This document shows, in pieces, positions 8,433-18,059 of a stretch of DNA of 64,000 nucleotides. Source of the stretch: Occallatibacter riparius (GTDB lineage Bacteria > Acidobacteriota > Terriglobia > Terriglobales > Acidobacteriaceae); contig NZ_CP093313.1 in the NCBI RefSeq assembly GCF_025264625.1, positions 1,302,001-1,366,000 of the forward strand, written 5' to 3'. How positions within the stretch are numbered: the first letter of the stretch is position 1; each line of letters starts with the position of its first letter. The notes below the pieces were generated by a model. That model had not been told where the DNA came from. It saw only the letters and a list, made by a program, of their open reading frames with translations, and searched no databases. The translations under genes and the position numbers were made by a program.

Positions 8433-11279
8433 CTACTTGGGCGGCGGCGGCGTTTTCTTCTGAGTCTTGCCGCCCAACAGGTTTCCAAGTAGATCCTGTA
8501 CCTGCTGCTGTTGTTGATTGGGGGCGGGCTTCTTGGCCTGTTGCGTTTGCTGCTGAGGCTGAGCTCCGCCCATCAAAGTGCCCAGAATTCCGGAAGCTCC
8601 GGTGCCACCTTTACCGCCGAGGAGTCCTCCAACTGACGGAATGAGGTTGTCGAGTTTCATTTGCGCGATGGTCTGCAGGTCTGGAGTCACCACGGGCCGG
8701 CCCATGTTGCCGCCGATCATCACGGGCAGCACGAGTTCCCCGTTCTTGTTCGCGAGCGCCGTATTCATGTAACCACCTATGCCGGTGCCACCTACGGACT
8801 GACTGAAGGACTTGTTGAGCACTGTCGTAAGGCGGAGAGAGAGAGCCTGGTTCACCAGGTTAATGGTGCCGCTGCCAGCCATGCTGCCGACGTCGAGCGC
8901 GGCCTTGAGGTCGTGAGTTGTGGCGACGCCGTTTCGGATGTCGAATGTTCCCGACATGTTCGAAAACGCCGTGTACCCCTTCGCGGACTCACCAAACTTG
9001 GCAATTTTGCCTAGCTCATTGAGGAGATCGAGCTTAGTGAGTTTTCCGTTGCTCACGGTAAAGGCGAACGGCCCGTTGAGGGTTTGCGTCACGTCTCCTG
9101 AAGGGGGCAACGATAGAGTCTGGTTCAAGGTTGCATTCAGCGTTCCGGCGACGCTGTCTTTCGTGTTGGCCACAGAAGTCAACAATTGGTTGACGTCAGC
9201 TCCAGTGAGCTTTGCATTGACCGCAAAACTCGATATGTCCTGGCGCATATCGGCCGTGATGCTGCCGTTGATCTGGCCGCCGAACACCTGGGCGGTCAGG
9301 GGATTGAGTTGGATTACGCCGTGATCGAGGTTGATGTTTGAGCGGACGTTCGTGAGGTTGGTCCGGTCATATACCAGGTTGCCAATGGTGATGGTGCCTG
9401 TTCCGGTCGCAGTCTTGAAGAGGCCAGGCTGGCCGGCAGAAGCTGCGTGGACTACCGGGAGAATGTCCCACGACAGTTCTGCCTTTTTCGCGGGCTTATC
9501 CGGAACGATAATCTTCTGCAGTTCGCCGACAACCAACTTGTCAGCCGCGAGCGCGAGAGTGAGGCGGGGAGCCTCAAAGTTGGCGATGCTGACGCTGCCG
9601 GTTGCATTGGTCGAGCCGAGGGAGGCGCTCAGGTTCGCAAGGTTCACTGAATTCTGTGTGAACTGAAGTCTGGCGTTGTGTACGTTCAGTGGCTGTGTCA
9701 GCGATGGCATCCTGAGCGAGGCATTCTGCATGGAGCCGGTGCCGTTGAAAACGAGAGCGCTCGTGTTCTTGAGCGGACCTGAGGCATGCACGTCGAGAGT
9801 GATGGCTCCGCTGCCGCTCATGCCCTCCGTCGCGCCCACCCCGAATCCATTGGCGATGTTCAGCAACTCATCCACCTTGCCGTTGATGGTCTTCAACGTC
9901 GCATCGAGAGTGGGAGATGTCGTTGCGTATTGCGCGATGCTCATTTGCGCGGCCAGCGAGGTTGCGCCCGACGTGGCCGTGAATGGAGCGGAGCGGATGT
10001 CCTGAGGCGTCATGGTGAGATCGAGTGACGGCACTCTGACGGATGGAATCCCTTTCCCCTTGATTTCGAGGTCGCGGCCGTTCACTGCACCGGTCATGAT
10101 GAGGCGGTCCGTGGGGCCCTGCGCGTGAATGTTCGCCGTGAGTTTGCCGCCGATGGTGGTGCTGGTGCTAAAGGCGACGCCAAAGGCCGCCGCGAGGCGA
10201 GCGGCGTCTTCAATGGAAGCGTCTTTGGTGGATACGCTGAGGTCTGCGATGGCAGGAGTGGAGCGGCTATTCAGTGTTCCCTTCACTGAGAGCGGGGTTG
10301 AGCCCAGCTTAACGTCGCACTTGTTGATCTGGATGGCGTCGCCGTTGAGATCGTCGCCAAGATCAAAGTCCGCCGCGATGGGATAGCCCACTTCAGTGTT
10401 GCGAATGACCGCATCCTTGATTTTGAGCGAACCCCTGGAGGTCATCCTGCCTCCGGAGCTGGTCAGATCGGCGGAACCCGAGAGCGATGCGTCGGTGCCC
10501 CGGAGCGCTGCCGCGTTGAGAAACTTCTGCGCGCCCGAAAGCGACACTTCCTTCATCTCCAGCTTTCCGTCGAACGGGGTCATCAGAATTTGAGCCTGAT
10601 TGACGGGGCCACCTTTGCCGCTCAACTCCAGGAGTTCGGATCCCTTGCCAGGGAGGTGCGCCGCCAAGTCGATGGAGAAGGGCTGGTTGGGTGCGTAGTC
10701 CTTCAGAGTCAGATCGATATGGTCGTATACCGCGCGCGGCTGGCGCTTCTGCAGATCGGTAATGGCGATTTGCCCGTCTGCGATGCGGAGCTCGTTCAGG
10801 GCGAAGCTGCCGCTTCCGCCTGTCGCTGCTTTTGCCGGAGCGGACGGCGGGGCTGAGTTCCTGCCCTGTTGTTGTGGTGCGATTTGCGTCGCCTGTCCAA
10901 TGCTGCTGAAGTTCCATACGCCGGTGACGTCCTTGATCAGTTCGATGGTGGGACGTTTCAGGGTGAGCCTCTTGATTTCGATGTTCTTGCTGAGCAGCGG
11001 CAAAAGCTTCACGCTGACGTCCATCTGTCCCACTTGCGCAAACGGAAGTTTGCTGCGATACCGCGGATCCTCTCCTATATTGACGGCCTGCACCTGCACG
11101 CGCAGCGGGAAGACTCCGAGCGACATGCGGCCGAGCTGTACCGGTCGATAGAGCCTAGTCTGCAATTGAGTTTGGATCGTGCCGCGGTACTGGTTGACGT
11201 CGATAAAGAACGGCAAGGAGAACATCGCTATGAAGAAGAGGGCTACGACACTGCCGGTCGCGATCAGGAGCTTGCGCAT
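8433..11279 (-). CDS. AsmA family protein
   Basis: This 948-residue protein starts with a single membrane anchor (MRKLLIATG then a hydrophobic run) and continues with the AsmA N-terminal domain (LPFFIDVNQYRGTIQTQLQ, RPVQLGRMSLGVFPLRVQV). A long repetitive beta-rich body and a C-terminal AsmA-like region (SNMSGTFDIRNGVATTHDL) follow. AsmA-like proteins are periplasmic bridge proteins implicated in phospholipid transport to, or homeostasis of, the outer membrane. The frame is open 22 codons further upstream, but the ATG at 11279 has AGGAGA seven bases before it and begins the anchor. The last ~60 residues are a Gln/Lys/Pro-rich, low-complexity tail. Confidence 0.85.
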   Translation of the reverse strand: MRKLLIATGSVVALFFIAMFSLPFFIDVNQYRGTIQTQLQTRLYRPVQLGRMSLGVFPLRVQVQAVNIGEDPRYRSKLPFAQVGQMDVSVKLLPLLSKNIEIKRLTLKRPTIELIKDVTGVWNFSSIGQATQIAPQQQGRNSAPPSAPAKAATGGSGSFALNELRIADGQIAITDLQKRQPRAVYDHIDLTLKDYAPNQPFSIDLAAHLPGKGSELLELSGKGGPVNQAQILMTPFDGKLEMKEVSLSGAQKFLNAAALRGTDASLSGSADLTSSGGRMTSRGSLKIKDAVIRNTEVGYPIAADFDLGDDLNGDAIQINKCDVKLGSTPLSVKGTLNSRSTPAIADLSVSTKDASIEDAARLAAAFGVAFSTSTTIGGKLTANIHAQGPTDRLIMTGAVNGRDLEIKGKGIPSVRVPSLDLTMTPQDIRSAPFTATSGATSLAAQMSIAQYATTSPTLDATLKTINGKVDELLNIANGFGVGATEGMSGSGAITLDVHASGPLKNTSALVFNGTGSMQNASLRMPSLTQPLNVHNARLQFTQNSVNLANLSASLGSTNATGSVSIANFEAPRLTLALAADKLVVGELQKIIVPDKPAKKAELSWDILPVVHAASAGQPGLFKTATGTGTITIGNLVYDRTNLTNVRSNINLDHGVIQLNPLTAQVFGGQINGSITADMRQDISSFAVNAKLTGADVNQLLTSVANTKDSVAGTLNATLNQTLSLPPSGDVTQTLNGPFAFTVSNGKLTKLDLLNELGKIAKFGESAKGYTAFSNMSGTFDIRNGVATTHDLKAALDVGSMAGSGTINLVNQALSLRLTTVLNKSFSQSVGGTGIGGYMNTALANKNGELVLPVMIGGNMGRPVVTPDLQTIAQMKLDNLIPSVGGLLGGKGGTGASGILGTLMGGAQPQQQTQQAKKPAPNQQQQQVQDLLGNLLGGKTQKKTPPPPK

Positions 11280-11776
11280 AATGTCTCCTATCCAGGTTGT
11301 TGCTTCGGGGAGTTCGCTCATGGCGCCCAGGGTAATCATGCGCATGAGGCAGAGGTGCCTGAAAAGTTGCGGTTATCCCTTAATTGGCTCGGTGGCTTGG
11401 GCTCACTCCAGCGGCCGTTCCATCAGAGGGTAGCCGGTCCGCTCGATTGCATAGTTTTCTTTGCGGCAACTAAAAAACCGGATTGCAATAATTTCTGCAA
11501 CAACTAATGGTGCTTTGATTCAATCATCACCCAGCGAAGCAAAGATCGCCATTGGCTCATCAGAAATACTATTTATGGTTTATGTCCCGCGCGCCTCAGT
11601 TGAAACTGGCAGAAGTTCTAGAGGAAAGAACTCGCACCGCGCCGTCGGACTGATTGCCCACACCTCGATCTCTGCCACATCCACATCTTGCAACCGAAGT
11701 TTGGCGGCAGCCGCGCGAAATCGGCTTGACTCGCTCTTCTTACTATTTTACTCTAGGCATGTTTGGGCAATGCCTT
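11280..11776. other. Intergenic stretch with the PadR promoter, otherwise nothing recognised
   Basis: The ~500 bases between the divergent AsmA and padR genes include AT-rich patches (around 11455-11580). Apart from the promoter at 11726-11754 I see no gene, RNA or repeat. Confidence 0.4.
11726..11754 (+). promoter_or_regulatory. Candidate sigma-70 promoter of the padR-permease operon
   Basis: TTGACT (11726-11731) is separated by 17 bases from TACTCT (11749-11754). Transcription would begin near 11761, which supports the ATG at 11777 as the padR start. The overlapping TACTATTTTACTCTA stretch would be a plausible operator for PadR autoregulation. Confidence 0.55.
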
Positions 11777-12139
11777 ATGGGAAAAAGCACAGAGACACCT
11801 CGCGACCTCTTCCCGGGCGCACTGGAGATGATGATCCTCGAGTCACTTCGGCGCCAACCGGCGCACGGTTATGCGCTGGTCCAGCACATCCAACAGCGCT
11901 CCAAGAATCTACTTCAGGTGGAAGAGGGCTCCTTATATCCAGCCTTGCAGCGGCTGCTGAAGTCCAAGCTCGTCAAGGCCGAGTGGGCTGTTTCACCTTC
12001 GACCAACCGCCGGGTGCGCACGTACGAGATCACCAAAGCCGGCCTGCATCACCTCGAACGCGAAATATCCAGCTTTGACCGCATGCTGGAGGGCATTCAG
12101 ATGGTGCTCGGGCCTGCGCGGCGCACCGCGAATTCCTAG
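11777..12139 (+). CDS. PadR family transcriptional regulator
   Basis: This is a small winged-helix repressor of 120 residues. It begins MGKSTETPRDLFPGALEMMILESL, the typical PadR opening, with the recognition segment HGYALVQHIQQRSKN and the wing GSLYPALQRLLKSKLVKAEW. The frame is open to an upstream ATG at 11654, but the promoter at 11726-11754 places the start at 11777 (or 11759). It lies 11 bases upstream of a large permease gene. In Acidobacteriota PadR regulators are characteristically paired with such permeases, and probably control them in response to a small molecule or stress. Confidence 0.9.
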   Translation: MGKSTETPRDLFPGALEMMILESLRRQPAHGYALVQHIQQRSKNLLQVEEGSLYPALQRLLKSKLVKAEWAVSPSTNRRVRTYEITKAGLHHLEREISSFDRMLEGIQMVLGPARRTANS

Positions 12140-12150
12140 GGGGCGCATTT

Positions 12151-14847
12151 ATGAGCTGGCTGGAACGAATCTTCCGCCGTCGCAGCCTTTACGACGAACT
12201 CGACGAAGAAGTACGTGAACATATCGAAGAGAAAACCGAGCAGCTCATGCGCCTCGAGAATCTTTCCCGGGTTGAGGCACGGCACGCAGCGGTTCGTGCA
12301 TTCGGGAATCCCACCCTTGTCCAGACTCGGAGCCGCGAAGTGTGGCAGTGGCCCAAGCTCGAATCGTTTGTTGCTGACCTGAGACTCGCGTTGCGCCGTC
12401 TGCGCAAATCACCCGGATTCGGCATCACCGTTCTTCTCACGCTGGCAATCGGTATCGGGGCCAACACCGCGGTCTTTACCGTCGTCGACAGCATTCTGCT
12501 GAAGCCGCTGCCCTATCCGCAGCCGGAGCAACTGGTTGCCGTATGGCTGCACGCTCCGGGAGCAGCCGGCCTTACCAATTTCGCCGAAGGACTCCGTCTT
12601 TCTCCGTCAATGTACCTGACCTTCGCCGAACACAACCGCACATTTAAGTCCATCGGCGTATGGATCTCAGGCACAGCAAATGTCACGGGCATCGCGAAGC
12701 CTGAAGAGGTGAAAGCAACGTACATCAGCGACGGCGTGCTGCAGGCGTTCGATGTCCCGCCAGCGGCAGGGCGCTGGATCCTGACGGCGGACCAGGTCCC
12801 GCATACTCACGAAGTCGCGATGCTGAGCTACGGCTACTGGCAGCGGCGCTTTGGCGGTGATGCTTCCGTGATCGGACGAAGTATCCAGGTCGACTCCCAT
12901 ACGCGCGAGATCATCGGCGTGATGCCGCGCGGGTTTGAGGTGATGAACCAGGACTTCGACGTGCTGATTCCGTTCGCTTTCGATCCGCGGCACCAGATTC
13001 TAGCAGGCTTCGGCTACAACGGCATTGGCCGCATGAAACCCGGTGTGACGGTTGGCGAGGCGGACGCGGACATCGCTCGGATGCTCAACATCTGGATGGA
13101 TTCGTGGAGCAACGAAGACAGCGGCGGCGGTGGGCACTTCTACGAGACGTGGAAGATCTCAGGGGCCATCCGCCCGATGAAGCAGGAAGTGATCGGCAAC
13201 ATAGGCAGCGTGCTCTGGGTGGTGATGGGTACGATTGGCGTGGTGATGCTGATTGCCTGCACCAACGTGGCGAATCTGTTACTGGTACGAGCCGAGGGGC
13301 GGCAGCAGGAACTGGCCATTCGCACGGCGCTGGGCGCGGGGCGGACACGCATTGCCCGCGAAGTATTGACCGAGTGTGTGCTGCTCGCTCTGATCGGCGG
13401 CGTGGCCGGCATTGGGATCGCGATGGCCGGCTTGCGGTTACTGGCCGCCATTGGGCCCGCGAAGCTTCCGCGCGTGCATGAAATATCTTTTGATGCACGT
13501 TCGATTGCATTCACGCTGGGACTCTCGCTGTTTTCCGCACTTCTCTTCGGGACCATCGCAGCGATGAAGTCGATGAGGCCGAATACATCGCTGGCGCACG
13601 CCTCCGCCGGGAGGACCGCAAGCGTCAGCCGTGATCGTCAACGCGGGCGCAATGTGTTGGTCATCGCGCAAGTGGCCATGGCTATGGTTCTGCTGATCAG
13701 CGCTGTGCTGATGATCCGTACGCTGGCGGCGCTGCGCGATGTCGACCCTGGGTTTGCCGACGCGAATCACGTGCAAACTCTACGCATCGCGATTCCACAG
13801 CAACTCATTCCCGACGCGCAGATGACCTTGCGTCTCGAGAACAGTATTGCCGACAAGCTGGCCGCCATTCCCGGCGTAGACTCGGCCGGATTGGTTCGGG
13901 ACGTGCCTATGGATGAAATCGACCCAGCCTGGAACAACATCTTCATCGAGGGCAAGGACGATCGTGCCGGAAGCGCCCCCATGCGCCTGTTCAATTACGT
14001 CTCGCCAGGATACTTCCATACCCAGGGAACCCGCCTGGTCGCCGGTCGCGACTACGCGTGGGACGACATCTACGGGCTACGTTCGGTGGGGATTGTCTCA
14101 GAGAACCTGGCGCGAGAGTCCTGGGGCTCGGCCCAAGCCGCCATTGGCAAGCGTTTCAGGATCATGCCGACTCAGGCCTGGATCGAGGTCGTTGGCGTGG
14201 CCCAGGACGTGCATCAGAATGGCGTGGACGAAGAGTCTCCTGCAACCGTGTACTGGCCTGTCATGGTGAAGGTGCCGTGGGCAAACAACGCGATTGACAC
14301 TCAGCGGTTCGTGACTTTTGTCCTGCATAGTGATCGCGCCGGAACCGACAGTCTTCGCGGCGAGATTCAACAGGCGGTGTGGCAGGTAAATGGCAATCTC
14401 CCCGTCGCGTCGATGCAGACGCAAGGCGATCTCTACAGCCGTTCCATGGCGCGGACCTCATTCACACTCGTGATGCTGGCCATCGCCGGCGCTATGGCTC
14501 TTGCGCTCAGCCTCATCGGCATCTATGGCGTCATCTCCTACGCCGTATCACAACGCACGCGCGAGATTGGAATCCGCATGGCTCTGGGAGCGCGCAAGAG
14601 CGAACTTCGCTGGATGTTTGTGCGCTCCGCTTTGGCGCTCACGGGGATCGGCGTCGTCATCGGCCTGGGAGCCGCGGCCGGCGTCGCGCGGATGTTGAAG
14701 GCTCTCTTGTTCGGTGTGAGCCCTCTCGATCCGATCAGCTTCGCCGCCGTGCCGTTCCTTCTGGCTGCCGCATCGGCCTTGGCGAGTTTCGTGCCGGCCT
14801 CCCGTGTTGCGTCGGTGAATCCGGTGGATGCGCTGAAGGACGAATAG
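12151..14847 (+). CDS. ADOP-type ABC transporter permease (MacB/FtsX-like, duplicated)
   Basis: The 898-residue protein has an ADOP-type cytoplasmic N-terminus (~70 residues, ELDEEVREHIEEKTEQLM). A first membrane segment lies near residue 100, followed by a MacB-like periplasmic core domain. A FtsX module follows at about 350-480 (NVANLLLVRAEGRQQELAIRTALGA), then a second periplasmic domain and a second FtsX module at about 770-890 (REIGIRMALGARKSELRWMF). The two half-permeases in one chain and the absence of an adjacent ATPase gene define the 'acidobacterial duplicated orphan permease' type. Substrate is unknown. It is co-transcribed with padR. Confidence 0.92.
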   Translation: MSWLERIFRRRSLYDELDEEVREHIEEKTEQLMRLENLSRVEARHAAVRAFGNPTLVQTRSREVWQWPKLESFVADLRLALRRLRKSPGFGITVLLTLAIGIGANTAVFTVVDSILLKPLPYPQPEQLVAVWLHAPGAAGLTNFAEGLRLSPSMYLTFAEHNRTFKSIGVWISGTANVTGIAKPEEVKATYISDGVLQAFDVPPAAGRWILTADQVPHTHEVAMLSYGYWQRRFGGDASVIGRSIQVDSHTREIIGVMPRGFEVMNQDFDVLIPFAFDPRHQILAGFGYNGIGRMKPGVTVGEADADIARMLNIWMDSWSNEDSGGGGHFYETWKISGAIRPMKQEVIGNIGSVLWVVMGTIGVVMLIACTNVANLLLVRAEGRQQELAIRTALGAGRTRIAREVLTECVLLALIGGVAGIGIAMAGLRLLAAIGPAKLPRVHEISFDARSIAFTLGLSLFSALLFGTIAAMKSMRPNTSLAHASAGRTASVSRDRQRGRNVLVIAQVAMAMVLLISAVLMIRTLAALRDVDPGFADANHVQTLRIAIPQQLIPDAQMTLRLENSIADKLAAIPGVDSAGLVRDVPMDEIDPAWNNIFIEGKDDRAGSAPMRLFNYVSPGYFHTQGTRLVAGRDYAWDDIYGLRSVGIVSENLARESWGSAQAAIGKRFRIMPTQAWIEVVGVAQDVHQNGVDEESPATVYWPVMVKVPWANNAIDTQRFVTFVLHSDRAGTDSLRGEIQQAVWQVNGNLPVASMQTQGDLYSRSMARTSFTLVMLAIAGAMALALSLIGIYGVISYAVSQRTREIGIRMALGARKSELRWMFVRSALALTGIGVVIGLGAAAGVARMLKALLFGVSPLDPISFAAVPFLLAAASALASFVPASRVASVNPVDALKDE

Positions 14848-14942
14848 CGCGATCCTGGCTGTGCAGTCTCCTGCAGGTGACTGCGCTGCATAGACTTACA
14901 TCCCCCGCAGGAATTCTGCACCATCCTGAGGAAGCTATTCGA

Positions 14943-15018
14943 TTGAGCCGTCGGGAGCTTGAGTACCGTAGAATCAAACCGCGGCGATTGCACCGGATGT
15001 GATCGCCGACTGTAAAAT
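14943..15018 (+). promoter_or_regulatory. Possible promoter region of the glycine-zipper lipoprotein gene
   Basis: TTGCAC (14988-14993) and an extended TGTAAAAT (15011-15018) are spaced at 19 bases, slightly long. They lie about 75 bases before the start codon. This is a weak call from hexamer similarity only. Confidence 0.3.
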
Positions 15019-15093
15019 CCGATGAGTTCCGCCGCCGCGCGGCTCTCTAAAATTTAGGTCGGTCCTCAAACTCCCCTTTGAAGGAGCTGGCGT

Positions 15094-15888
15094 ATGAACG
15101 TCACCCGTATAAGCCTTCCCTTGCTCTTATCGACCGCGCTTTTCCTGGGCGGCTGCCACTCGAAAACCGATCAACAAGCCGACAACCAGCCCCCCGCCGA
15201 CCAGCAGGCGACGACGGCTGCTCCCGACGAACCTGGTAAGCCGCATAAACCGCATCAACGCGAACCTCGAGCAGGCGAGCCCGGCCAGGGCGGCAGCACA
15301 GCGCACCAGCCAGCGCCTCCGCCGCCACCGCAAGTGGTTGAGCTGCCTGCCGGCACCTCCATCCGCGTGCGTCTGGACCAGGATCTGAGCTCGCAAACCA
15401 GCCATGCCGGAGATCCTTTTTCAGCCACGGTGGCCGACGATGTGATGGCCAACGGGACGGTGGTGATCGCCAAGGATTCACGCGCCGACGGGACAGTGAC
15501 GGACGCGAAACCTCTTGGCAAGTTCAAGGGCGGAGCGCTTCTGGCCGTCAAGCTCGACCGGGTGCATTCCAACTGGGGCACTTACCCGGTTGAGACCGCT
15601 TCGATCTCCAAGGCTGAGGCAGGCAAAGGCAAGCGGACTGCCGGCTTCATCGGCGGCGGAGCAGGCTTGGGCGCTCTGATCGGCGGGCTGGCCGGCGGCG
15701 GCAAAGGAGCGGCGATTGGTGCCTTAGCCGGCGCGGGCGCCGGAACCGCGGGCGGAGCACTCACTGGCAACAAGCAGATTGTGCTACCGGCCGAGACGGT
15801 GCTGACCTTCCAGTTGCAGAATCCGGTCAGGATTACCGAGAGCAACTCCGGTATCACCGTCGGCGATCCGAAGCTGCAGGTACGGTAA
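15094..15888 (+). CDS. Lipoprotein with glycine-zipper domain
   Basis: A signal peptide ends in the lipobox LGGC (around residue 20), so the mature protein is lipid-anchored. A Pro/Gln-rich spacer follows. A beta-rich domain comes next (about 85-180: ELPAGTSIRVRLDQDLSSQTSHAG), then a glycine-zipper segment (about 190-235: FIGGGAGLGALIGGLAGGG) that could span or line a membrane. Function is unknown; such proteins are common envelope components. GAAGGAG lies in the right place before the ATG. A GC-rich hairpin follows the gene. Confidence 0.75.
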   Translation: MNVTRISLPLLLSTALFLGGCHSKTDQQADNQPPADQQATTAAPDEPGKPHKPHQREPRAGEPGQGGSTAHQPAPPPPPQVVELPAGTSIRVRLDQDLSSQTSHAGDPFSATVADDVMANGTVVIAKDSRADGTVTDAKPLGKFKGGALLAVKLDRVHSNWGTYPVETASISKAEAGKGKRTAGFIGGGAGLGALIGGLAGGGKGAAIGALAGAGAGTAGGALTGNKQIVLPAETVLTFQLQNPVRITESNSGITVGDPKLQVR

Positions 15889-15905
15889 CCACCCCTGAGA
15901 ACCCG

Positions 15906-15948
15906 CTGCCCGCCCGCTCCGCTGTGAACGGGCGGGCAGTGTTGCGTT
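15906..15948 (+). terminator. GC-rich hairpin terminator after the lipoprotein gene
   Basis: An 11-bp perfect stem (15906-15916 / 15929-15939) with a 12-base loop is followed by TGTTGCGTT, a weak T-tract. It separates the lipoprotein gene from lipA. Confidence 0.6.
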
Positions 15949-15987
15949 CGGCCCGGGCCTGCCGCTTCCCGATACAATCAAAGAGTG

Positions 15988-16893
15988 ATGGACCTGGTTC
16001 AGATTGCGCCGGCGCGCACAGCTCCCGCTCCAAAGCCCGAGTGGCTGAAGGCCCGTGCGCCAATGGGCGAGAATTACCACTCGCTGAAGCGGCTGGCACG
16101 CTCGCTTAACCTGCATACCGTGTGCGAGAGCGCGCACTGCCCCAATATAGGGGAGTGCTGGCATCACAAGACCGCCACCTTTATGATGCTCGGCAACCTG
16201 TGCACGCGACGGTGCGGATTCTGCGCCGTTCCCAAAGGCCGGCCCGAGCCCATCGACTTCGATGAGCCACGCCGCGTGGCGGAGGCCGTGGCAGCGCTAG
16301 GGCTCGAGTTCGCGGTGATCACCAGCGTGAATCGCGACGACGACCTGGTGGGCGGCGCACGGGTGTTTGCAATGGTGATCCACGAGATTCGCCAGCAGGC
16401 TCCTGGTTGCAAGGTGGAAGTGCTGATACCGGACTTTCAGGGAAACCGCGAGGCGATTCAGATTGTTGTCGATGCGCGTCCGGAGATCCTAAACCACAAT
16501 ATTGAGTCGGTGCCGCGGCTCTATCGTGTGGTGCGCTCGGGTGCCAGGTATGAGCGCACACTGGAGCTGCTGCGCTATGCGAAGGAACTAAACCCCGCGG
16601 GCGTGACGAAGTCCGGCATCATGGTCGGGCTGGGCGAGGAGACGCATGAGCTGCTCGAGGTCTTCCAGGATCTGGCCAACGTAGGCTGCGACATCCTTAC
16701 GATGGGGCAGTACCTGCGGCCATCGCGCGATCACCTGCCGATGACGCGGCTCTATACGCCTCGGGAGTTTGCCGAGTTGAAGGCCGAGGCGCTGAAGATG
16801 GGATTCCGGCACGTGGAGAGCGGGCCGCTGGTGCGGTCGAGCTATCACGCACATGAGCAAGCCGCGTCGACGGGATTGACGGTACTGGCATAA
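15988..16893 (+). CDS. lipA: Lipoyl synthase
   Basis: This radical SAM enzyme inserts two sulfur atoms into protein-bound octanoyl groups to make lipoyl cofactor. The auxiliary cluster motif CESAHCPNIGEC and the radical SAM motif CTRRCGFC are both intact. The C-terminal RSSYHA (usual form RSSYHADEQ) is present as RSSYHAHEQ. At 301 residues it has normal length. A GTG immediately precedes the chosen ATG, so the start could be three bases earlier. lipB is not adjacent. gcvT, whose pathway uses the lipoylated H protein, lies about 1.2 kb downstream on the other strand. Confidence 0.97.
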   Translation: MDLVQIAPARTAPAPKPEWLKARAPMGENYHSLKRLARSLNLHTVCESAHCPNIGECWHHKTATFMMLGNLCTRRCGFCAVPKGRPEPIDFDEPRRVAEAVAALGLEFAVITSVNRDDDLVGGARVFAMVIHEIRQQAPGCKVEVLIPDFQGNREAIQIVVDARPEILNHNIESVPRLYRVVRSGARYERTLELLRYAKELNPAGVTKSGIMVGLGEETHELLEVFQDLANVGCDILTMGQYLRPSRDHLPMTRLYTPREFAELKAEALKMGFRHVESGPLVRSSYHAHEQAASTGLTVLA

Positions 16894-16968
16894 TCGCCAC
16901 CGGGCGCTCCCGCTCCCGAGTTGTAAAATAGCCTCTGGCAAAACGCTCATTGAAGCGAGGAACTACCT

Positions 16969-17556
16969 ATGGCAGTCTCTGCAATGGCCGGGATTCCGGC
17001 ACTCAAGGATTTGTACGGCGATTTGAAACGGCGCATGGACCAGGCCGTGGCCACGTTTCAGTCGCAATTAGGGTCAACGCGCACGGGGCGCGCCAGCGCG
17101 CACATGCTGGATGCAATCAAGGTGGACTACTACGGCACACCGACGCCGGTGAGCCAGATGGCGCAGGTGTCGACTCCGGAAGCGCAACTGATTCTGATTC
17201 AGCCTTACGATCCGTCGATTGTGAAGGAGATCGAGAAGGCGATTCAGGCTTCGGATCTGGGATTCAATCCGCAGACCGATGGGAAGATTATCCGTATCCC
17301 TGTGCCGCCTATGACCGAGGAGCGGCGTCGCGACGTGGTGAAGCACCTGAACAAAGTGCTTGAAGAGCATCGCACGGCGGTGCGCAACGTGCGCCGCGAC
17401 GGAAACGACGCGCTGAAGAAGCTGGCCAAGGACAAGAAGATCAGCGAAGACGAAGAAAAGCGCGCCATGGAAGACGTGCAGAAGATGACCGATGAAGAGA
17501 TCCGCAAGATGGAAGAGATGTGCAAGCGGAAGGAAGCGGAAGTGATGCAGGTGTGA
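16969..17556 (+). CDS. frr: Ribosome recycling factor
   Basis: The protein, 195 residues against the usual ~185, separates ribosomal subunits after termination together with EF-G. Conserved segments are visible: TGRASAHMLDAIKVDYYG, STPEAQLILIQPYD, IRIPVPPMTEERRRDVVK and the helical arm ending EEIRKMEEMCKRKEAEVMQV. GCGAGGA precedes the ATG. The usual partner pyrH is absent; lipA lies 75 bases upstream. Confidence 0.97.
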   Translation: MAVSAMAGIPALKDLYGDLKRRMDQAVATFQSQLGSTRTGRASAHMLDAIKVDYYGTPTPVSQMAQVSTPEAQLILIQPYDPSIVKEIEKAIQASDLGFNPQTDGKIIRIPVPPMTEERRRDVVKHLNKVLEEHRTAVRNVRRDGNDALKKLAKDKKISEDEEKRAMEDVQKMTDEEIRKMEEMCKRKEAEVMQV

Positions 17557-17595
17557 GCCTGTGCCTGCTTCCTTGTCATTACTCAGAGCAATAGA

Positions 17596-17659
17596 GATGC
17601 AGGTTTTTCGACTGCGCGGGTCGCAAAGTGCGCGACCCGCTTCGTTCAGGATGGCGGCC
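17596..17659 (+). repeat. Dispersed repeat R1, copy A
   Basis: This copy has the pattern GCAGGT..TTCGACTGCG...TTCGTTCAGGATGGCGGCC. It contains a 9-bp hairpin (17616-17624 / 17632-17640) that may serve as the frr terminator. It is a direct copy of the sequence at 18060-18121 on the far side of the GIY-YIG pseudogene, with related copies elsewhere in the window. Confidence 0.7.
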
Positions 17660-17681
17660 TTATTGAGACGCTGAGATCAGT

Positions 17682-18007
17682 TCAATATGCCTGTTGGCGC
17701 ATCGCCATTTCCAGCACCTCTGGCACATACCACTTCTTACTCAGGTCGATCCAAGTAGGATTCATCCTCGTGATCAGCGCGATCTTCTTCGGGCGGGTCC
17801 AGCCTTTAAGTTGCTTTTCACGAGCGATGGCCATCTGGGGACTCGAAAAGCGTTCGAACCAAACAAGCCGATTGCAGTTGTACTCGGATGAGAACCCCTC
17901 GCGCAGCTTACATTTGTGCTCGAAGACGCGCTTCTCGAGATCGCGCGTCATGCCGATGTAAAGCGTGAGGCTGCGGCTTTATACGCATAGTAGTACAGCT
18001 CATGCAT
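17682..18007 (-). pseudogene. GIY-YIG endonuclease-like gene, frameshifted
   Basis: Small GIY-YIG proteins (UPF0213 type) are single-domain nuclease-like proteins of about 90 residues. Here the start (ATG at 18007) reads MHELYYYAY, matching the GIY strand, but that frame runs out of homology. The rest (RSLTLYIGMTRDLEKRVFEHK, then AIAREKQLKGW and NPTWIDL) lies in another frame, with an in-frame TAA just upstream of it. The two pieces join if one base is gained or two are lost near 17972-17980. The largest intact frame starts at 17951 and lacks the GIY part. The cause could be true decay or a sequencing error. R1 repeats flank it on both sides. Confidence 0.75.
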
Positions 18008-18059
18008 GGGGCGGATGCTACTCTGCGTTGCGAGCGATGCAATGTGACGCTGAGTACAA